NCBI GenBank assembly: GCA_905221605.1
Contig: CAJNDS010002612.1
Span: 485,741 to 549,740 of the forward strand
From: Symbiodinium natans
Lineage: Eukaryota > Sar > Dinophyceae > Suessiales > Symbiodiniaceae
Direction: 5' to 3'
Length of the DNA stretch: 64,000 nucleotides
In this document: piece after piece, positions 39,773 through 51,000 of the stretch
Position numbering within the stretch: position 1 is the stretch's first letter
How the letters are laid out: each line of letters opens with the position of its first letter
The notes under the pieces: model-generated
What the model saw: the letters and a program-made list of their open reading frames with translations, nothing else
Database searches by the model: none
What the model was told of the DNA's origin: nothing
Translations under genes and position numbers: made by a program

Positions 39773-39985
39773 GACTCTGGCGTTAGGCACTCCAGGGAGA
39801 CTTCTGGCGTTGGACACTTCAGGGAGACTCTGGTGTTGGGCACTCCAGGGAGACTCTGGCGTTAGGCGTTTCAGGGAGACTCTGGCGTTGGGCACTCCAG
39901 GGAGACTGTGGCCTCGGGCACTCCGGGGAGACTCTGGCCTCGGGCACTCCAGCGAGACTCTGGCGTGGGGCACTCCAGGGATGAG
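39773..39985. repeat. 27-bp minisatellite, about eight copies
   Basis: Unit GACTCTGGCGTTGGGCACTC followed by CAGGGA, with variants, same strand and family as the array at 23117-23225. All units are multiples of three, so both strands stay open in some frames; these frames are not genes. Confidence 0.88.
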
Positions 39986-40800
39986 CGACGAGTGAGGAGT
40001 AGACCGGGCGAGGATAAGAGTTGATTTTAAAATCTAACAACCCCACACCGAAGGTAGGAAAGAAACATATATGTATATGATATCTATATATATATATATA
40101 AGATCTTTATATACCTTTCCGAGTGCACATTTTTTAACGCTTTATGCGTTGATAAATTCCATACATTGGGCTCTCTCATACATGTATGTGTTGATATTAT
40201 ATAGATATCATGCACATCTCCCATCGATATACTTGGAGAAGGAGCTTTGAATTTCAAACTCGTGTGCGTGCAAGCTCACGCAGCAGCGGATGCAAGAAAC
40301 GTGACATATTCACCCAAGTCTAGGTGCATGATACCGGCTGCCTCAGCATCTGTAAAATGGGTGGGTTTGACCTCGCAGTGAAATAGCCTCAGGGTGCAGC
40401 CTTTTCAGCCGTGAGCCCATTTCAGTTAGTGCCCGGATGGAATGGGTGTGCTGGGCAAGGGTTAGGTACAGGTCAGCACACTTCCGCTTCAAGTTTAGAC
40501 TGCTGCTTTGGGGGGGGGTTCATGGTCTGGTATGGCTTGTGAAAAGGAGTCTGCACCGACGAGTGTCTGCAGATGGAGAAAACCAACCCCAGAGCTTTGG
40601 GAGGTTGGCGCACCCCCTTTTCAGCTAGAGGTACAACTATGAAGGGCACATGTCGAGGTGTTGCATGTACATGGTCAGCACGCCACCATTTTAGCTGGGC
40701 GGTGTCTCGTGCCGACCCTAAATTCAAAACAGAGCCAGCCTGGCTCTTTTCAACCTGGTTAAATGGTGTGCAAATCCCTAGATACGTGAGGAAACGGCTA
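39986..40800. other. Stretch without recognised gene
   Basis: Holds a TA microsatellite (about 40068-40115) and ordinary unique-looking sequence. Nothing coding is recognised. Confidence 0.5.
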
Positions 40801-40969
40801 TGTGCACCCTAAACCCTAAACCATAAACCCTAAACCCTATGCGGAGCTTTGTGGAAAACCCCTAAGCCTCCCGAAAGCTGGCTCAAGTGGAAAACCCCTG
40901 AGCTGGCTCAAGATGGCTGTGCAAATCTGGAAACCAGAACTTCTGCTCGGCTCGAAGCGTGCCTGGCGC

Positions 40970-41500
40970 TTAGTCTCTAGTTCTCCGAAACTCTGCAGTC
41001 TTTAGTTTTCCACAGGCCCTGCAGGCTCTACATCCGGAGGAAGAAAGTTTTGTCGCACTTGCGTATCTTGCGTTAGTGGAGGACTCGGAGTACACGGAAG
41101 TGCATTTTCTGTGGCCTAGCCAGCGGAGGAATTTCCGCGCTGTTTTAAACATATATTACTCTTTTGCTCCGACGGAGGACTTTAAATCCTCCGCGCCCCA
41201 GAGACACATCTTGTGGAGGAGTCTATGGGGGTGGGGGGTTTGCACGTACATGCTGGCGTAAGTGCTCGATGCGACGAACTTTCGTCCTGGCGCAGTAGTA
41301 TGGGGTCTCGGCTTCTGCAATCTAGTTTTTGAGAGCCACTGCAGGCTCTTTTCTGAAGCTGCGTTCCCCGCAGTCTCTAGTCTAAGGCTCCGGCCTCTGC
41401 ACTTTCTAGTTTCCAAAGCGTCTGCAGGCTCCAGCCTAAGGCTCCGGCATCTACATTCTCTAGTTTTCCAGGGTCGCTTGCAGGCTTTAGTCTAAGACAA
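40970..41500. repeat. Degenerate tandem repeats (TCTAGTTTTCC / CTGCAGGCT)
   Basis: A loose unit of about 70 bp with TCTCTAGTTTTCC, CTGCAGGCTC and AGTCTAAGGCTCCGGC recurs at about 40973, 41010, 41318, 41370, 41405 and 41455. No gene was recognised. Confidence 0.6.
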
Positions 41501-43010
41501 CCCTAAACCCGAAACCCTCAACTCGAGACCCTAAACCCTGAACCCTTAAATCTAAACCCACCCAGGCCAAGACATGTCGCATTCCGGCAAGTTGGGCCAG
41601 ATACTCAAGGCCGTGGCGCAAAGCCTACAAGGACATTCGATGACAATCTTGAGCGCGAGTAGCGAGTGCTCTCAGCGCGCATTGTTACTCCGTATTAAGC
41701 AGTGGGGGATAGGAAGACTGAAGGGGTTTCAGTGATTATTTGCTTGTGTCAAAAAAGGGTTTGGCGTGTCGTTGGAATTTGTTCTTTTACAAGATTGTTG
41801 AGGGTTTTTAGGGTTTACTGCAGGCTGTGACTCCTGTAAGAGTAGGAAAGACGACTAAAAATCTCTAAACTTAATTAAATATTCTAAAGCTCCAAACCCT
41901 AAACTTTTATAAATATAGATATAAAAACCCTGAATCCCAAATCCCGAACCTTCGCAGTCACAGAACAACACCAAACTATCCTGGCAGGACGACAGAAGCT
42001 ATGAATGCGACGACCAGGTGCGCTGGGTTTAGGGTTAGTGGTTAAACTCGAAATCCCAGACCATAAACCCTATATCCTAAGCCCTAAATCTTGAACGGCA
42101 GCTAAAAAAGCCCTTAAACCCTAAACCCTCAGCCTCGACCTATCTAAATCTGAATGTAAAATCCTTAGACCCGAAACACTGAATCCCTTGTAACCCCAGG
42201 GCTAAAAAACTAAAACCATAAACCCGAAACCTTTCTACTCCTAACCTATCCTGACAGGATGAGAAGCACAAGACTTAGCATAAACCCTACGAGGCACCGA
42301 TTCCTTTGATGAACATTCAGAATAGAAGGGTTTGGGGTTTATGGTTTTATTGCTTTAGCCTTGGGTTTACAAGGGGTTCAGTGTTTCGGGTTTAAGGATT
42401 TTACATTCAGATTTAGATAGGTCAAGTCTGAGGTTTTAGGGTTTAAGGGCTAAACCCTAAATCCTAAACCCTAAACCCGAAACCCTAAAACCTACACCCA
42501 TGTAACTACCCTTGGATAAGCCCAGCATCCCTGGGACACGTGTGAAGGATGAAAACTATGAGGACAAAGCAAACAATGGTGCCAAGGACGCATGCAAGGA
42601 GGGACCTGGCTTTAGGGTTTAGGGTTTAGGGCTAGGGGCTTTCTAAGACAACCGCACAAACCCCAGACCCTAAACCCTAAACCCTGTCGCTTTACAAATT
42701 CCAATCCCCCCAACTTCCTCTATGATGGATCTACGAAACTAAGAGTCCTGCCTATATAGTCTCCCAAATAGAGGGATCCATCTAAGGGCAGTTTCATGGG
42801 CCCGTAACATAGTACTTACCTCATTGAAATGGTCCTGAAGTAAGATCCCTTAATATGTATGGAATATATAAGCAGTGTATAAGAGGTTTCTTTTTTAAGG
42901 GCTCATATGAACAGACCATGTAACTACATTAAGAGTCCTCGGGTACTCGAAGGACAAGGATGTCTCCGTGAAAAAGAAGACAAAGAAGGCCAGACCTCTG
43001 GGCATTCCGC
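41500..43010. repeat. Degenerate telomere-like repeats with a foldback element
   Basis: Scattered CCCTAAA and TTTAGGG units with many mutations, in both orientations. It includes the inverted-repeat structure at 42127-42433. No gene was recognised. Confidence 0.65.
42127..42433. repeat. Foldback (long inverted repeat) element
   Basis: The arm at 42127-42232 is the reverse complement, with scattered mismatches, of 42330-42433. Landmarks are AAATCTGAATGTAAAATCCT on the left and AGGATTTTACATTCAGATTT on the right. The spacer is about 97 bp. The transcript or single strand could form a long hairpin. Confidence 0.8.
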
Positions 43011-44045
43011 TCTGGGTTTACAAGGCTTCAGGGTTTGGGGTTCAGAAGGGTCTTGTTTTTGGGTTTTCGGATATTGTGTTTGGGTTTGCAAGGGTCGAGG
43101 GTTTATGGCTTAAGTTTTGATATTTGAGCTTAGAAGGGTCCGGGATTTAGGGTTGAAGGTTTTTGGATTTAAAGATTTTCTGCTTTGGTTTAGAAGGGTT
43201 TAGGGTTTAGGGTTTAAGTGTTTTATATTTGGGTTTACAAGGATTTGAGGTGTACGGATTAAGGATTACATATCTGAGTTTAGAAGGGTTTAGGGTCCAG
43301 GCTTTGAGTGTTTTTATATTTGGGTTTATAAGGGTTTCGGCTTCGGAGCAAGCGCTATAGGGATTGGACGCGAAAGTTTAAAAACCAGTAAAACCATAGG
43401 AAGACTTGAACAGCGACACCCCTAAGGTAATGAATTGTTGGGTGGGCTATCGCATTAAATATTCCCACAGCGACACCTCCAGATATCAAGCATGGATATT
43501 TGATGCTAAAATCTTGTAAAACGATGGGAATACTTGAACAGCGACACCCCTAGGTTAATGAATTGTTGGGTGCGCTATAACGGACTGACACGCTCCCTAA
43601 GGATGACGAGAAGAGCACGAAGGCCAAGAAGGCCAGAAGGTATAGGGTTTAGGGCTGAAGTTGTGTATATTCGAGTTCGGAAGAGTTCGGGGTTTAGGGT
43701 TTAAGGGTTTAGATCTAAAAGTTGTATATTTTTAACCTAGAAGGGTTTAGAATTTGAGATTTCAGTGTTTTATATTTGGGATTACAAATTACAAAGATTT
43801 AAGGTTTACGGATTAAGGATTTTATATGTTAATTTAGAAGAGTTTAGGGTTTGGGGGTTTGATTGATTCATATTTGGTTTTATAGGGGTTTATGGTTTAG
43901 AGGTTTAGAGTTTTATGTTTGAATTTAGAAGAGTTTAGCATTCGGAGTTTACGGGTTTTATATTTGGGCTGAAAGTGTTTTGGATTTGAGGTTTTTATAT
44001 TTAGATTTAGAAGGATTTAGGGTTTAAGTGATTTATATTTTGGTT
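43010..44045. repeat. Degenerate TTTAGGG-derived repeat, unit about 60 bp
   Basis: Variants of GGGTTTAAGTGTTTTATATTTGGG and GTTTAGAAGGGTTTAGGG alternate along the stretch and return at 44800-44960. A separate direct repeat, AACAGCGACACCCCTA through GAATTGTTGGGTG, occurs at about 43410-43445 and 43538-43573. Confidence 0.7.
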
Positions 44046-44457
44046 TCCATTGTGCCAAGCAAGCCCTCAATTTTAGAATCCAGCATCTCAGCACTGAAGC
44101 CCTTCCGCGCAGGGGCCGAAGCAACCCGACCATCCGCCTCCCTTTATTGCAATGAAGCATGGAGAATTGATAGAGAGGCTTCTGGGGTGACATGCTGTGT
44201 GTTCACATAGAATCATTGGCCTCATGATATGTGAGAATGCGCTGAGAACCACAGCATGGCATCATTTTGCTTTTTCCAGCGTCGGGTCTTCGAACGGACC
44301 CGTCGGCGAGCAGCTGGCCGAAATGGCATCGCATCGTAGCGACACTCAAGAGATCGCTAATAGTATCCGTCTTGCTGGAATCTTGAGGAGCTTCCACAGA
44401 GGCCTTCGATAAGCATTTGCAGCATCCTCGAATGGCTTGGACTCATCGGCAATCAAT

Positions 44458-44709
44458 TCATCGAGTGGATATGATGAAGTTCCTCATTTGGGTCTTGCGG
44501 GAGGTCTTGAAACTTCCTCCCTCTGCAATGGCAGTTGCACTCATCCCTATGGTTGCCAGGTGCTGCACAGTATTACCCTGAGCTTGTTGAAGAGTGGCTG
44601 TAGTAGATTGCAGCTTCTGCTTCCCATCTGCAGTAAGGTAACCACTGAGCATCCTGGAAATTAGGACATTTATTTTGCCTATGGCATGAGCACAGCAAAT
44701 AGCCTCCAT
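44458..44709 (-). pseudogene. Possible gene fragment, unknown
   Basis: A minus-strand frame (AIGKINVLISRMLSGYLTAD, ATLQQAQGNTVQHL) looks like helical protein and differs in composition from the telomere-like repeats around it. No family is recognised and no splice structure could be set. Confidence 0.3.
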
Positions 44710-45133
44710 GAGCTTGGCGCCAAGCTAGCCTGACTTCACCTAAGTCCCGCAGCAAGTGGCAACCTCGAGTGTCATGCTCTTGCTCTTTTCCTCAAAAGTT
44801 TTGTTTTTGGGTTTAGAATGGTTTAGGTTTTGTGTATAGCGTTAAGGGTTTTATATTTGGCTGTAGAAGAGTTTGAAGTTCAAGGGTTCTATGTTTGGGA
44901 TTAGAAAAATCTGGAGTTAATGGTTTCATATTGAGCTTTAGAAGGGTTTAGGTTTTTTGGGTATAGTATAGCTTCGCACACTTTGTTCTGCAGAAGTTTC
45001 TCCCGTTACCGGCGACCGCACGCCAAAAAAGGATACTCTTATGCGCAATCTTTAAGGACACATGTAATAATAATAATTAAATGACGATGTTCAGAATAAT
45101 AATATTTTTTTATATGTGAATATGAACACTACG

Positions 45134-45265
45134 CCAAATAGACCCTAAAGGTCCCAGCCTCATATATATATATATATTCTATATATAGAATATATATATA
45201 CATATTCTATATATATATATATATATTCTATATATATACGAGGTATGTACCCCCCCCCCCCCCCA
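45134..45265. repeat. TA microsatellite and poly-C run
   Basis: TA repeats with TTCTATA and AGAATATA interruptions at about 45160-45238, then about 16 consecutive C at 45250-45265. The left border AAATAGACCCTAAAGG is the inverse of the border of the TA tract at 12507-12535. Confidence 0.88.
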
Positions 45266-45449
45266 ATGGACCCACCGCGGGCCTTGATCTTTGCAAAAGT
45301 ACCGCAAATACCGATAAAACCTATGCTGTCTGGTGATTTTCCGGTGACCGGATTTTTGACTGTATTCCTTAATTCACTCTCACACACACACGGATGGTTT
45401 TTCTTTCTATTGGCTGTTGTTTATAATTTAAGACGTAGGCATTTAAACC

Positions 45450-46400
45450 TAAGCCTGCAAAAAAACCCTTTACCTTTAAACCCTGTAGGGTTGAGGTTTC
45501 AAGGTTAAGGGTTTAAGATTTAGGCATTTGAACCTATGCCGGCAATTAAACCCTGAGCCCTTAACCTTTGAATTCTATAGGGTTAAGATTTTTACAGGTT
45601 TAGGTTTAAGATGTAGGCATTTAAACTTAAGTCTGCAACTAATTTTAAAGCCTTAACCTTTAAACCCTGTAGGGCTAAGGTTTAAAGGCTTAGGGTGTAA
45701 GATTTAGCCATTTAAGCCTGTAGCCAAACCCTTAACCTTTAAACCCTGTAGGGTTAAGATTTTAAAGGTTTAGGATTTAAGATTTAAGCATGTAAATCTC
45801 AGACTTCAATTAATTTTAAACCCTTAACCTTTAAACCCTGTTGGGCTAAGGTTTAAAGGTTTCGGGCTTAAGATTTAGGCATGTAAACCGATTCCGGCAA
45901 TTAACGCTAAGCCTTTAACCTTAAAACCCTATAGGGTTAAGATATTTAATGGTTTAGGGTTTAAGTTTAAGGTTTAGGTATTTAGACCTATGCCGGCAGT
46001 TCATATTGAACCCTTAACCTAAACCCTATAGGGATAAGATTTAAAGGTTTAGGATTCTTTACTTAGACATTTAAATCTAAGCTTGCAATTAAACCGAAAC
46101 CCTTAACCTTTAAAACCCTATAGGGTGAAGGTTTAAAGTTTTAGGGTTTAAGATTCAGACATTTAAACCTAAGACAGCAATTAACAATAACCCTGAACTT
46201 TTAAACCCTATAGGGTTAAGGTTTAAAGGTTTGGGGTTTAAGATTTTGGCATTTAAACCTAAGTATGCAATTAATTTGTCACCCTTAGCACCCTTAAACT
46301 TTGTAGTGTGAAGGTTTAAAGGTTTAGGGTTTAAGATTTAGACATTTCAACCAAAGCCCATAGAGTTTAAACCTTAAGGGTTTAAGGTTTAGGCATCTAT
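45450..46400. repeat. Dyad-containing satellite, unit about 95-105 bp, roughly ten copies
   Basis: Each unit has CCTTAACCTTTAAACCCT, then GTAGGG or ATAGGG, then TTAAGGTTTAAAGG, forming a near-palindrome, followed by TTTAAGATTTAGGCATTTAAACCTAAG. The array runs up to the assembly gap. It seems derived from telomere-type sequence. Confidence 0.82.
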
Positions 46401-46500
46401 NNNNNNNNNNNNNNNNNNNNNNNNNNNNNNNNNNNNNNNNNNNNNNNNNNNNNNNNNNNNNNNNNNNNNNNNNNNNNNNNNNNNNNNNNNNNNNNNNNNN
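46401..46500. other. Assembly gap (100 N)
   Basis: Exactly 100 N, a standard placeholder of unknown true size. Copy 2 of the Ty3-like element begins directly after it at the point matching position 1951 of copy 1, so its 5' part is missing because of the gap. Confidence 0.98.
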
Positions 46501-47286
46501 GTGACCTGGCGCCGCGCTTGCTACAATTCAGTCCACTGCGGAGTCCTTGGGGCCCATAGGTCTGCTGAGGTTACCATCAAGCTGCTAGAGAGGGCAGTCT
46601 GGTGGCCCGACTTAGAATAAGATGTGCGGACCTGGGTCGCCAAATGTCTCGCTTGCATTAAGGGCCGCTCTCGACCGACGAAGGTCGAGGCTCGTGCGGT
46701 CAAATGTGGCGCCGAGACATGCTGGCAGGAAGTCAGCGTGGACTGTGAAGGCCCGAACCGAGAGGACAGGGAAGGGCATAGGTACTCGCTTACGTACTTC
46801 GATTGCCTCAGTCATGCTGTCCTCCTCGAGCCGATGAGGTCTCTGACTCATGCTGAAGTCAGGAGGGCGTTCGTACGCTGTGTGCTTCGCAGCAGGACGA
46901 TCCCGAGCCTCATCAGGTCGGATAGAGGGCCAGAGTTCAAGAATGCGCTCATGGCGGAACTCAGCGCTATGCTTGGGACCGAGTGGCGGTTCAGCGCGCC
47001 CTTGAGGCCTTGTGAGTTGGGCGCAAACGAGCGAGTCCACCAAGAAGTTCAAAAGGTGCTGGGGGCGGTCGTCAGGCAAGTCGGCGCCTCCCTGTCCGAA
47101 GCTTGGTCGGATTGGCTCGTGGTGGCGGAGTACGTCATAGATAATACTCCGGGACCCCACGGGTATACCCCTAGGGACCTAGAGCGGAGCTGGTCGCTCG
47201 CTCTACCACTTGAAAAGGACGTCCTGCGAGACGCGAACCCATCTCTGATTGGGCTCGGAGCCAGTTTAAGCAGTTCTCGGAACTAG
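46501..47286 (+). pseudogene. Integrase region, copy 2
   Basis: Encodes the H2C2 finger and the DDE core seen in copy 1, with D, D and E all kept (SDRGPEF, NERVHQ). A G/A to T change creates TAA at 46618-46620, before the finger Cys pair, and a 10-bp loss near 47235 shifts the frame, ending at 47286. The integrase of this copy cannot be made whole. Confidence 0.82.
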
Positions 47287-47360
47287 CTGCTGCGGTCCGA
47301 GAGCACTGGACGCGGTCTTCAGAAGCGCGGGCGAAACTTGCAAATCGCCATAGGCGCACT

Positions 47361-48014
47361 GTGGACCTTAAGCCAGGCGACCGAGTGGTCTGGAACGCTC
47401 CGAGGGCCCGTTCAGAGGGGGCGGGGCGTGTGCCTTGGAAACCGGGTCTGACCGGCCCCTGGCGCGTGTTGGAAGTCAAGGGCCACAGGCTCACCTTGGA
47501 GCCCGTGTCGATGGAGCCCGTGTCGATGGAGTCGGGGGGTACTTCTTCCGCCCGGCGCGGCCCGATGGAGGCGCACGCGGAAGACTGCATTCTTGTTCCT
47601 GCGGATGCAGATGGCGCGGAATCCCGCGAGCCGGTCGTCTTTGAGGACGATGGAACCGGCGGGGGCGGCTCGTCTCGCCCCAGCTTAGGGCAACAGGTTC
47701 AAGGCGACGCCAAGCAAGTGGAGTTCACGCTGACCAGGCGCGGGAGGGACTTCGTCCTCCGCCTTGGCGACCGCATTGCCTATCGGGGCGTAGGTGGAGG
47801 CCCTAAGGTGTGCAGGTTAGGACGGGTCACGCAGGTAGATGCTGCCCGTGCGCAGGTCGGCGTGCACCGCTATCTCCCCGACGCCAGCGGGGTTCGCGTC
47901 AAATGGCGGCTTGCATACATCGCCGAGGACGGTGCGCTCACGCTTTTTCAGAGGGGACTCGTCCGGCCCACGAAGCGGTTTCCGTCAGGGAGATCATTTC
48001 CAAGATCGACCTGA
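47361..48014 (+). pseudogene. Integrase C-terminal and SH3-like region, copy 2
   Basis: Continues the integrase product after the 10-bp loss: LKPGDRVVW, GPWRVLEV, a duplicated EPVSM segment and LGDRIAYRG. Two extra T in a T run near 47945 send it out of frame, ending at 48014. Confidence 0.75.
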
Positions 48015-51000
48015 ACCGCGACGGCGTGCTTGCTGCAGCCTCGGCCAGAAAGTTGGACAAGGGGGCGTACTCGTTGCAGGACAGGACGCTCGAGAGAGCG
48101 TCTCGCACTGGCACGGGTGTGCTCTCGATCCGAGAGGCCCTCGCGGACCTCTTGGTCGCGGAACCCCGCGTGTTGCAGCCTAAGGCTTCCCCAGAGTCGG
48201 GTGCTGTCGAAGGTTGGTTCCGGCAGTATTTCCTTGGAGGGGTTGCCGACGTCTTAGAGGTTGCTTGGGGTGACGCGGTCGTTTCCGACGCGGCTAGGAG
48301 GCACGGGTACGGGGTTGTTCCCGCTTTTGTGCAAGGCAAGCAGGCCTACGGGATCACCTGGAACCTGGCCGCAGAAGAGCACTTAGAGGCAATTAGCGGC
48401 GCTGTTTTGCGCACAGAGCCGAAGGTGCTCGTGATTGGGCTTGAGGGCAAGAATGTGCCCCGGGCTTTCCTCCAGCTAGTCGTCCGGTGTGCGCAGGAAC
48501 GCACGCGCGCGGGCGCCCACGTCGCGCTGCATTTGCAGGCACAAAAAGGCGAGTGGGAACCCTGGCGGCTAGAGGAGTGGGGCGCCTTGTTTGGGACGCT
48601 CGCAGAGCCACGCTGGCCTTGGGCTTTCGTGCGGGCTGACATATGCCAGTTCGCGCGGGCCAGTGGCCGCGGCAACCTCGTTGAGAGCGGGGCCCTGTGG
48701 CTCGCCGATTTCAGCTTAGAATCGGTAGGTTTGAGGTGTAGTAGGCCGGATGCGTTAGGCGCAGTGCAGCACAAGCACGTTGAGCGCGCGCAAGCCGACT
48801 ACAACCTCATAGGGGCGGCTTTCTGCGCTTCGCTCCAGGACCTTGGTCTGAGGGGCGCAGAAGAGCTGTGCACCGCTGCAGTAGAAAGCTTTCCAGCCAC
48901 TGCGGGTGCAGATAGCGTCGCGGCTGCGCCACAGCCCTCTCCAGTCGTTCCCCTCCCGGACGTGCGCTCGGGCGAGGACCTCACGCCAGCAGAGCGTGCG
49001 GAGCTGGATAAGGAGGTGGATAAGTACGCCGCTGAGAAGGAAGCGTTTTGGCGAACCAAGGCGGACGCCAAGGACTGGGATTCCGTCCGGGCTGACCTTG
49101 AGGTCTATGCTCTTGCGGGCGAGAAGGTCGCGGAGGATCCTAGGCGCACCGAGGCCTATAGAGACCTCGTATGGTCGGGTTTGAAGATCGAGCCTGGACC
49201 AACCAGACCAGGGCTGACCGATGCTGACATCGCAGCCGTCAGGGAGGTCATACGGCGAAAGGCCGCTGGGTTCTGGGTGGAGGACACCACCAGGACCACG
49301 GTCAGGAAGTTCGCCCATGACTGCATCCCCACCGGGCCGCCGGTCTCGTCCCAGCCTCACAGTCTGAGGGGCGAGTCCGCGCAATGGGTCGACGACAAGC
49401 TTGAAGAAGAATGCAAGCGGGGTCAGTTGATCCGCGGCAGCTCGGCTTGGGGATCTGCGCCGTTTCCGACCAAGGAAATGCACAGCTACAAGCGGCATAG
49501 GAAGCGACGCTTGGTGGTTGACTACCGCCGTGTGAATGCCCGAATTAAGCGCTCCACGTACTATTGTCGGCGGGGTAGCGATGTGCTCGCCGCCGCAGTG
49601 GGTTCGGTTTGGTATACCTTCGTGGATGCGGTTAGTGGGTTTAATCAGATTAGGAACACCAAGCGTGCTCGCGAGGTGTTGGCCATTGTGGCAAGATCAG
49701 GGAAATATCTCCCTGTCGGCCTCACCTTTGGCCCGATTAACGGCCCAGATGATTTCAACTTTGTGGTTGATAGGGCCTATGCCCCCGGCAGAGGTAGGCG
49801 CCTTAAGTATACTAAGGAGTGGATAGCCTACGTGGATGATCTTACTGTTAGGACGGGTAGGGTCATTGATGGGCAGTTTTTCACTGATGCCCAAGCCGAG
49901 GGGGCGGTGCGCGAAGCGTGCGCCAAGGGGGCAGTCGCGGCTCCGCAGAGCGCGTCGTCTGCTCTTGAAGCCTTAGGCGTTCGCGGTGCGCACAACTCCA
50001 AGCGCGCGAACCATGACGCGGCGCGCTCAGACCAGAATCACCCCACGCGCGTTCTGATGCTCAGGATGTTGGGGCTGTTCGGGTGTTTCTGTGTTCAGGG
50101 CGGGTGTTTTTGGGGCGGGCCGTTTCCCAGGTCGCCGGTCTGCGGGCAGAAGGATTTTTCGTCGTTCGTCGCGTGCAGCTTCGTTCGTTTGTCCCGCAGC
50201 CAGTGTCTTGCAAGCAGGCCTAGAGGTTCGGTCCAAGGTCGAAGCAGAAGCCGTAGAAGCCTTAAAGCCCAGACCTTAAGCAAACTCCCCAAACCCCCGC
50301 CGCAGCGGTTCAAGTGTGTTGTAGAGCCTAGGGTAGGTAGTGCCTCCCCGCGTTCGTGCCTGTGCACTGCGCCCCGCTGCGGGTCGCGACCAGACCGCGC
50401 GGGAGCGACCAATCGGTCGCCCGGACCTTCGTGGTCAACCACAAGGCCCCGCTGCGGGCCGTGCCCTGGCCGCGCGGGAGCGGCTACCTACCACTACTGC
50501 ACACCGGCCCCTTGCAGCGGGCCGTGTCCTGGCCGCTCAAGGGCGCGTCAGGTTTCCCTCGCCCATCGGAGGTCCAGCAAAGCCGCGGGCCTCAGTGCCG
50601 CGATGGGTGGAGGAGGGTCGAAGGGCAGGGGCAAGAGCAAGAGCCCAGGCCCTAAGGGCCGGAAGGGCCCGCCCACGATAGACGACGTGCAGCGCAGGCT
50701 AGTCCGATGCATGCGGCACGGCGAAGCTGGTTGTAGAGGCCGGTTCGCTCCAGGCGGCCTCTACCCGGTTGATGAGTTGATCGAGCAACTTGGCATCACC
50801 ATCAACCAGTACAACCAGGCGGTCGCGCACGACGCCAACCAGCGGAAGCCGAGGTTGGATACCTCGCACGCTGGCTTCCTGCGTGCCTTCCAAGGCCACT
50901 CGGCCGATTGCGGCCATCCTATGGGGTTCATGATGGAGGGTCTAAGTGAGACCGCCATCAACGATCTTATAGACCGGTATGGCCCGGCCATGTGGCACGG

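Noticed and set aside
39573-39995. Minus- and plus-strand frames of repeated ECPRPESP- or GRLLAL-like peptides.
   Set aside because: They arise from a 27-bp minisatellite whose unit is a multiple of three; the same holds at 23100-23230.
40865-40915. GGCTCAAG strings that could be spliced-leader relics.
   Set aside because: Only eight bases match and the upstream leader bases are absent.
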